In this document: positions 57,201 through 64,000 of the stretch, piece by piece
Layout: each line of letters begins with the position of its first letter
How positions within the stretch are numbered: position 1 is the first letter of the stretch
DNA from: Macrotis lagotis
Taxonomy: Eukaryota > Chordata > Mammalia > Peramelemorphia > Peramelidae
DNA: 64,000 nucleotides
Reading direction: 5' to 3'
Assembly: GCF_037893015.1 (NCBI RefSeq)
Contig: NC_133658.1
Span: 888,504,080 to 888,568,079, forward strand
Translations under genes and position numbers: made by a program
Notes under the pieces: generated by a model
Database searches by the model: none
The model's input: only the letters and a program-made list of their open reading frames with translations
What the model was told of the DNA's origin: nothing

Positions 57201-58319
57201 TATTTAATGAGATCCAGTGTGACCTAAATAGACTTGCTCTGTTCCTTAACTGTGCCTCATTGCATTGATCCTTGGAAGCCATCTCTGAGAGGGTCAAGCC
57301 ATCAGATGGGACTCAGTAGGAGAGCTAGGCCAGATCACCCACAAAGAATCCATTCACCCTCTCCTCCAGCTGCCCCCATCCCGAAGAATCTGCTTCACTT
57401 ACTTAATAGCAGATTATTGCCCTTAGTGTTTTCACATGATAATATTTGAAACATTCTGTAGCTATCAAGTCTGCAAACATCCAAAATTCACACTTTTCTT
57501 GGTTCCTGAGAATACAGACGTTTTCCTCACCTGCCTCAAAATGCTTTGAAAGTTGTTTAGAGAGTAGAGTGCTTCAGGAGGACAAGGAGGCTGTGACTTT
57601 TGTGGATTGTCATTCAGTAACTAAGAAAAATGGCAGATCTGGTCGTTCACAATAGCTCACATTCATATCGGTGTGTAATATATCATCTCATCTGATTCTT
57701 ATAACAATTCTGTGAGGTAGACAGGGAGAGCATTATCATCATCACCATTGTTCCTATTTTATAGATGAGGAAACTAAAGTTGAGAGATGAGGAGAATTGC
57801 CCAGAATCATATGGCTTATAATTGTCTGAGCTGGGATTTTTAACCTCATCCTAAGTCTGATGTACTTTCTATCATCCCAGACTGCCTCTTAGGAGTAGAG
57901 GGGAAAGTTGACATCATCTAATAGGGCTCACATCTGTGAGGTAACTGAGCCCCGAGGAAGTCTTCTGCTTTTTAATTTCTAAACGGCCTCTCCTAAGTGA
58001 TTACTGTCACATCTGGGCTCAGGGAAAGGCAGTGATCCATTCAGCTCCTAGAAAAACTGTAATAATGTTCGTGAATAGTCCTCTCTGATCAGAAAAAAAT
58101 GAAATCACCCCCACCCCCCCCAAGCACCTCCTATTATAGTCCAAGAGAGTGACTTTGGGGACTTAATGGAAACTGGATTGATTTTGTATGTTCTTAGAAC
58201 TTGAGAGCTGGAAGCAACCTTAAGAGAGCATCTTATATAGTCATTTGTAAAGTTGGTGTTCAGAAGAGTGGGGGAGGAGAAAGAGAGAGGGAGATGGGGG
58301 AAGAGAGGGAGGGGGAGTA

Positions 58320-58356
<37 letters not shown>

Positions 58357-58593
58357 GTCCATCCATCCATATTTCAGACCTTCTAATTTCCTCCTTTTCG
58401 TCTCCTCCAGGTGATGCTCTGTAACCCAATATGTGGTGTTGCATATGCTTTAACTGTTTGGAGATTTTTTAGAGATCGAACAGAAGAGGAGGAAATTTCA
58501 TTAATCCACTTTTTTGGAGAAGAATACCTAGAATATAAAAAGAAGGTGCCCACAGGCCTACCTTTTATTAAAGGAGTGAAGGTTGAGCTCTAA
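50924..58593 (+). CDS. ICMT: ICMT, protein-S-isoprenylcysteine O-methyltransferase, five coding exons
   Basis: ICMT is an endoplasmic-reticulum multipass enzyme. It transfers a methyl group from S-adenosylmethionine to the prenylated C-terminal cysteine of CAAX proteins such as RAS and lamins, after RCE1 cleavage. Coding exons: 50924-51109, 54265-54353, 55266-55435, 56324-56541, 58411-58593. All have GT/AG junctions and keep frame, giving 281 residues (human 284). The N-terminal half carries hydrophobic segments (residues 12-29, 40-55, 66-81). Exon 3 has SLSLFHFSEYLVTAVNNPKS. The C-terminal SAM-binding and catalytic part includes GSNFNHVVQNEKS (179-191), RHPSYVGWFYWSIGTQ (206-221) and EEEISLIHFFGEEYLEYKKK (247-266). 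The ATG sits in GCCATGG, a strong context. The N-terminus is a few residues shorter than human. It looks intact. Introns are 3.2, 0.9, 0.9 and 1.9 kb. Confidence 0.97.
51997..52137 (+). mobile_element. WSINE1-like SINE in ICMT intron 1, internally deleted
   Basis: TSD ATTAGTTATTATG (13 bp, perfect) at 51984-51996 and 52138-52150. CCAGCCCTGGAAATCCGGTC shows loss of about 30 bp including most of the B box. Confidence 0.92.
52151..52870. other. ICMT intron 1, no other feature recognised
   Basis: G-rich unique intronic sequence. Confidence 0.4.
52872..53110 (-). mobile_element. MAR-type CORE-SINE in ICMT intron 1
   Basis: GTTCAGTCATTTCAGTCATC, GAGGTTTTCTTGACAAAC, GGAGAAAACTGAGTCAAGC, GGGTCACCTCAGCTAGGAAG, antisense order. 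Confidence 0.7.
53437..53596 (+). mobile_element. WSINE1-like SINE in ICMT intron 1
   Basis: Full-length copy with TSD GAGAGTTAGG at 53427-53436 and 53597-53606. Confidence 0.92.
54221..54262 (+). repeat. (TC)21 microsatellite forming the ICMT exon 2 polypyrimidine tract
   Basis: Pure TC dinucleotides run directly into the AG acceptor (54263-54264) of ICMT exon 2. The repeat itself is the splice-site pyrimidine tract. Confidence 0.95.
54354..56323 (+). other. ICMT introns 2 and 3
   Basis: Intron 2 is 54354-55265 and intron 3 is 55436-56323. Neither holds a repeat family that I recognise with confidence. Confidence 0.4.
57661..57890 (-). mobile_element. MIR-family SINE, antisense, in ICMT intron 4
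   Basis: TATCATCTCATCTGATTCTTA, CAATTCTGTGAGGTAGACAG, ATTTTATAGATGAGGAAACT, CCAGAATCATATGGCTTATA. Confidence 0.7.
58322..58370. repeat. (TG)16 then (TCCA)n microsatellite
   Basis: 33 bp of pure TG followed by short TCCA units, 40 bp before the exon 5 acceptor. Confidence 0.95.
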
Positions 58594-59949
58594 TCCGAGG
58601 CGTGGCATGAAGGGTGATGGTGTCTCTGGAGGAGGTGACTCCAACTCTGAGTGGCATGAGAAGTTGCCACATGTGCTTCTCTATTAGGAAGTGAAGGATT
58701 CGAGTACTCATTTTGTATTTGTCAATTATGCTGTGGAGAAGCACTAAGGGCTGGATAGTCAGAAGGCCTTGAAATGGATCCAAGAAGATGCAGAGATCCA
58801 TCCTCATCCCTGTCTATGGCAGGTAGGACTTGTAGCTACAAGCAGACCGTAAGGAAGCAACTCGATCTCCTCTGGTGGTGTTCCTCAGAACAGAACTTGG
58901 TGACAAGCTGCCTGGCATCTTCTTTACCCACTAGTGAGGAGCTGGCTGTGAAGACAACTGAGAGAAGAAAATTTGTAATACCAATGGATTAACTGCTTCC
59001 TAGTAGTAATGCTATGAAAAGGCAAAAAGGTGTGGTTGTGGGTGTATTGGGGGGATATAAGTGCTTCTTATTTGCATTAGAAACTCAATTGTAAAACTTG
59101 ATTTAACAGGCAAGTTCAGACCTCACTGTTCTAACTTCTTTGTTCTCTACTTTTCAAGTGCATGAGCATCCAGACTATGTTGAAAATATGTGCTTATAAG
59201 ATGCTTTGGCTCTCCCCATTTCTGTAAATTTTTTTAATAGCAATATCATTCACCCATTAGATTTTTTTTTAATCTTCACATTTATATTTGGCAGCAAATA
59301 AGTGTGGGAATTTAACATTGTGAAATTATTACAGATTGTCTTAAGGTGAGTGAAAGCTCTTTAAAATTGCAAATTTCCCTACCACTGTTGTAACAATCAG
59401 TGTTCCTAAATCCAATGAGACCTTCCATGACCTTTGTGGAAACATTTGTTTCCTACTTTTCCTTCCCAAAGGATGGAGTTTGTAAGAAATGAGAGATTTT
59501 CCCATTATTGGGACCTCTTTTTGTTGCTGTCAGAAAGGGAGAGCAGGAAATAGAACACTTGTCTTTTGATAAACCCTGCTGATCATTACTCTCCCATTTA
59601 ATTGCTACTTGCCTACCTATTGGTTGTACTTTTTTTGCATTTCATCCAAAATTTACAATCTAAAACTGTAAACTTCCAGTTCTTGGTTGTTCTCTTTTTC
59701 AAAGCCCAATGTGCTTCGTGATTTTTGGCATTTGATGATATATTATTACAAATTTGAGTTCATTCATGAAAATCAATTTTATAATCCCAACTGGGATCAT
59801 TGTTGTTTCCCAAGTGCAGGGAAAATGATTGGTTTCACAAATCAAATGTTCAAGCTTTAAGAGGTAAAATGCCTATTGGATCAAGGAATCGATACAGAGT
59901 TTAGTCTGGGTGTGAGATCCTTGGAAGTGACACTAGCTAGTTATGAATG

Positions 59950-60115
59950 TGAAGGCATCGGGGGCCAGTGAGTAGAGCATTTGTCTACCACTGAATGACC
60001 ACGAGGCCTTGTGCAGTCATGTAACCCTTCTGTGCCTAAATCTCCCCATGTGCAAAGTGGGGATAATGACACCTACCTCACAGGGCTGTTGTGAGGATTC
60101 ATAAGAAAGAATGTC
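59950..60115 (+). mobile_element. MIR SINE in ICMT 3' region
   Basis: GAGGCCTTGTGCAGTCATGT, GCAAAGTGGGGATAATGACA, CTCACAGGGCTGTTGTGAGG. Sense MIR order. Confidence 0.75.
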
Positions 60116-62134
60116 TCTTACACATTTTTAACTCGGATGAATGGGAGAGATGTTGTATGAAAGAAAACTACAATCTGTGCAAAATGGAGAAAATGAGTGT
60201 GTCTACCTATTATTCACACATGACTAAAATGTATGTTCAAAACATCTTAGGACTTACCAATTGAGAAATGTTCCTTATTTCCAGGTTTCATGGCTTAATT
60301 TATTTTCTGTTCCTATATACCAAAGAGGCTTTACACGTTCTTTGATTACTGGTAGGAAAACTTGCTGGTAGGAGGACTGCATGGATATTTGCTAGACTTT
60401 CAGGCTTTGCTCTAGTTACAAGCTTGAGATAAGATTAAGAAAAAAAAAGTCACTTGCTGAATTTGTGGGCCTTGGGGTTCTTTGCAGCAGCCCTTTGGCC
60501 CTCGATGGTAAAATTATGTGCACTTAGTTAATGGCTCCAATTAAATTAATTCCCACCTTGTTAGTCTCCAAACTATGCCAAGCTGAGTAGATTCTGCTCT
60601 TAGAACTTCACACTCTGTAAGAGACTGTCATCCCCCAGGCAAAGCTGGAGGAAGGATTTTTTCCTTTGCTGAACCCAGCAAAGACCAAATCCAGAATCCA
60701 TTCCTATTTTTTGAAGGCCACATGTTTTGTTTTTTTCAACAGCTTTTCCTGTGGCATGTGCTCGTGGGGGGCAGGTTAATTATCCATCTGTGTTTCATGG
60801 ACCAGAAGGCTACAGGTATCAGGGTGTAATTATTTACTCATCCTTTTAGATCCCCAAGTGCATTAACTTCATTTGACCAAGCCCCAACCCCAGGCTCCCT
60901 TAGACCTATCTCCAGGTCTTAAGGTTGCACTGTGACATTTTGCTGCTATTCAGCTGCCCTGGTTTTATTTTCTAGAAAAATCTGATAGTCTTTTTATGGG
61001 AATCAATTTTAACTTATTATTTCCAGGGCAGATGTCGGCAATTACATGTGGGGAGAATACAAAAATATTGGAGGACAGGATTCGAGTACTTATGACTTAC
61101 ATCTGATATCATGAGCTTTAGTTTCATTTAAAATATATAAACTTAGCAATAACTGTGTACAGTACAAAAAATAGATGGATAAGTTCACTGCTTCTCTGGC
61201 ATTCACTTTAAAATTGACATCACTAATTCCTTCTAAATAATGAAGTGACAGGAGATGCTTTTTTTCTATTTCGAAGTTTTTAAATGGAGATATATATATA
61301 TATATATGTATGTGTATGTTCTTATCCAGAAAAAGGGTTCTGTGAAACAACTTGGGCCCAGAGCTGTGTAAAATGAAGTAGTTTCTTCAGCAGGTCTGGT
61401 GACCACTCACAGGACTCTCTTCAGAGCATCAGGTTGGGTTGAGTTTACAGGGAATGAGTAGTACTAGGAGCCAAATCTATTTTTACAAAATCAGGAAATG
61501 ATGACATAGACCTGACTGTTCCTTAGTACAAATTGCTGCTGATGCCTAAAAGGTAGTCAATTTTATTAATTCTTTTTTCCCTCCATTTACATAATATTCT
61601 TCCTAATTCAGCTAGATCTCTGAATTAGGGAGGAAAAGTATATATAGAAATATATTCCTAAACATATAGTTATTAATAAAATATCTTTCTTTAAGGCTTG
61701 ATGAAACCTTAACCCCAATTCACCATAGGCAATCACCTTCCAGTAATGAGTCCAGTAAACCATGTCCCTCCTTGGCACTTTGTTACTTACTGCCTGGGGT
61801 AGTTTCTGAGCTCCTGTTCTCTGGCTTTTGTACTAAGTTAGGGATACTCCAAAAATCTGCGTGTTTCTTCCGAAGGGGGAAGCTTCATCATTGTTCTATT
61901 GCTTCTCTGCTCCTACAAAGGCCTGCTCACTTGGGATGGGCCAGGGACAGCTGTTTTTACCAGGATCCACCTGGAGAATTTCTGTGTGCCTGGCTCTTGG
62001 AAGCCTGCCCCAGACCCAGGACTATTCAATTAATGGAGTAATTATTCTACTCTTCTTTTTACATGAAGAAAATGTTTATTTAAATATTTTTAAATGAATT
62101 TTCTTTCACAGATATTGATTATTTCCAATTCTTA

Positions 62135-62140
62135 AATAAA
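62135..62140 (+). terminator. Candidate ICMT poly(A) signal (proximal)
   Basis: AATAAA in CTTAAATAAAATTATTC, about 3.5 kb after the stop codon. Another AATAAA lies at 61675-61680. Confidence 0.35.
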
Positions 62141-63558
62141 ATTATTCTTGATTTCAATATGAAGAATGTGTGAGGTTTAAGCACATTTCTGTGAATGATC
62201 TGTGGATGAAGAAACTGTTGTATGAAGTCAGTTCATTTGAAAAAGCACTAACAGAGAATATTATGACTAGGCATGGGCATATAAAGACAAGGTCCCTTAC
62301 TTTAGGGCCTGTCACACACACTACACAAATCTGTCCCCCACACATTTTGGGGGGGGGGAAGCAATGACAGCTGAGGGAAACAGGAAAGGCTTCACGTGGT
62401 AGCTGAGCTGAGAGTCCAAGAGGAAAGGTGAGAAGTGAAAACATTGCAGATGTGTGGCTAGCCTGTGCAAGGCCCAAGGGTGGGGGCTAGAAAACCTGTT
62501 CAGAGAACAGTTTGGCCTGTTTATCTGGAATGGGCCATGCATGTAAAAGAGTGAAAAACAAGACGGAAGAGCTGTAAATGCCAAGCTTGGGAGTTTTCTA
62601 TTTTACCTTAGAGAAGGGAGCCACCCAGCTTGTGCAGGGGCATAGTGTGGTCATATCGATGCTTCTGCAATATGGGTGACAATTGAGCAGAGGATGGATT
62701 GGAAAGGGCAAGAATAGGAGCTAGGAGAGTGGTTAAGATGCTGTAGCACAGCCCTTTTTCACCTGCCCAGCCATCCTGGTGGAAGGTTGGCGGTCATCAG
62801 CATGTCTTCTCGTAAAACATTCAGAATCAAGAGTTTCAGAAACAAACAAGCAGGATTGTCCCATTCCCCAATGGATTCAGATGAAAATTGGCAAGATCAG
62901 GTACAACTCAAAGAGGAGACACTGGAGAAGCACCAAGCTCTGGTTATAAAGAATGGCCATTGAAATGAAACTACACCAAGACCACCTCCCCCTCCCTACC
63001 ATAGCATCCATCCATCCATCCATCATTCATCCATCACTTAATTGCCTCATTGCCCCCAATAAGAAGTAACTACTGCTGCTGCCCCTCCCACTTTGGAAGC
63101 CTGTCTGCTAAAGTGCAGCCATCCAAAAAAAAATCTAGCAAATTATTCAATTTGTCTTGCCCTTGAATGTCTTCATCTCTTGCATCCATGGGTTTGGGTA
63201 AAATGTGTATTGTGATATAGTTTAAATTACTGTTCTCTCCATCTCTGTGTATCATTCCTGTGTTTGAGGTTGTGCTTAAGAGGCAGAGATCATAATGAAA
63301 CAAGTTATTCCTGTCAAGAAGCAAGCTCAAGCCCTGCCTCAAACAAGCCTCAGTCACCTCTGTGTTTTTTGTGTTCTAAGGAGTTAAAAGAGAGCACCTA
63401 CCTCACAAGGTGGTTGTGGGGATCTAAGATTTGCAAGCCTTCAGCAGAAGCCTCCAGTGCTGCTAATCCAGAGCTGTCTCGGCCAGATTATGCACAGCTG
63501 ACTGTGTTCATATAACTCACAGAGAAGTAACCTGTGGACCCCCCTGCTTATTTCACAC

Positions 63559-63564
63559 AATAAA
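63559..63564 (+). terminator. Candidate ICMT poly(A) signal (distal)
   Basis: AATAAA in CACACAATAAACCGTTTT followed within 30-60 bp by GT-rich TTGTTGGGAGGTGG and GTGTTGG. This is the best signal-plus-downstream-element pair in the 3' region. Confidence 0.45.
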
Positions 63565-63754
63565 CCGTTTTATTCCTTGTTGGGAGGTGGTAAATTAAGT
63601 GTTGGCAACTTTCTTAAAAGTTGTTGGTTATTTGTGTGTTTGGGAAAGCCCAACCTTTTTGTTAGGAACTAGACCTGGTCCAGGTGAATGGCTTCATAAT
63701 TTTCTGAAGATGTAGTTCTGCTAATAAATGACTTCTACCAATAAGAGACTATGG

Positions 63755-63906
63755 CACAGGGAGCAGATAGAGAACTGACCCTGGAGTCAGGAGGACCTGA
63801 ATTCAAATCTGGCCTCAGGCACTTAATAATTATCTAGCTTAAGTGACCTTGGGCAAGTCATTTAACCCCACTGCCTTGCAAAACAAAAAACAAAACAAAA
63901 AAAATG
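63755..63906 (+). mobile_element. WSINE1-like SINE
   Basis: Diverged 5' end (CACAGGGAGCAGATAGAGAA), normal B-box region (GAATTCAAATCTGG) and (CAAAA)n tail. TSD GACTATGG at 63747-63754 and 63907-63914. It lies beyond the distal poly(A) signal. Confidence 0.88.
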
Positions 63907-64000
63907 GACTATGGAACTAATTCAGGGAGATGTGATGGAGGACTGGAAGAGGATTAGGTTAATGGCTATGGTACAAGGTAGAATTGTAGCAATAAAGTCA

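Larger units (their letters stand above)
56542..58410 (+). other. ICMT intron 4
   Basis: Mostly unassigned unique sequence. An antisense MIR-type SINE lies at 57661-57890 and a (TG)n(ATCC)n microsatellite at 58322-58370. The open frame of exon 4 continues 13 codons into the intron before a stop. Confidence 0.5.
58594..63585 (+). other. Probable long ICMT 3' untranslated region
   Basis: Mostly repeat-poor sequence follows the stop codon. Known mammalian ICMT transcripts have multi-kilobase 3' UTRs, so extension to about 62.15 or 63.58 kb is plausible. It contains one MIR (59950-60115), a short TA run near 61.3 kb and a (CATC)n patch at 63006-63036. No open frame of interest. The true end is inferred from poly(A) signals only. 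Confidence 0.45.

Overview
The window is nuclear DNA of a mammal, almost certainly an Australian marsupial and most likely a dasyurid-type genome. The evidence is at least 18 copies of a roughly 150-bp tRNA-type SINE that looks like WSINE1, many with clean target-site duplications (TSDs), together with marsupial-type L1, L2, MIR/MAR1-type SINE and hAT-like fossils. The family names are from memory of the consensus sequences, not from a search.

Two protein-coding genes are supported, arranged head to head as their orthologues are in human 1p36. HES3 lies on the minus strand at about 33.1-32.1 kb. It is a four-exon bHLH-WRPW repressor with a TATA box and a small CpG island. ICMT lies on the plus strand at 50.9-58.6 kb. 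It has five coding exons encoding 281 residues, the protein-S-isoprenylcysteine O-methyltransferase of the endoplasmic reticulum, with a TATA-less CpG-island promoter and a long 3' untranslated region. All inferred splice junctions keep frame. All have GT/AG ends, but the HES3 intron 1 donor is weak.

Region by region: 1-30 kb is gene-free and repeat-dominated. It holds a plus-strand L1 at 2.7-6.1 kb, a cluster of minus-strand L1 pieces at 9.7-18.8 kb, L2 pieces in both orientations, and SINEs inserted into all of them. 30-34.2 kb is the HES3 locus. 34.2-50.5 kb is the HES3-ICMT intergenic interval. It contains a GC-rich segment at 38.2-39.7 kb with a dense cluster of SOX-like CCTTTGTG motifs, a retrocopied mRNA tail inserted in a hAT fossil, and three separate tandem duplications. 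50.5-64 kb is ICMT and its downstream sequence.

The two genes do not form a pathway. HES3 is a developmental (neuroepithelial) transcriptional repressor and ICMT is a housekeeping enzyme finishing CAAX-protein processing. I see no new protein system. The most interesting items are the full-basic-domain HES3 first exon, a stop-free 114-nt HES3 intron that could insert 38 residues into the bHLH loop, the SOX-motif cluster, a dimeric SINE carried in one TSD, the retrocopy, and a (TC)n microsatellite serving as the polypyrimidine tract of ICMT exon 2.
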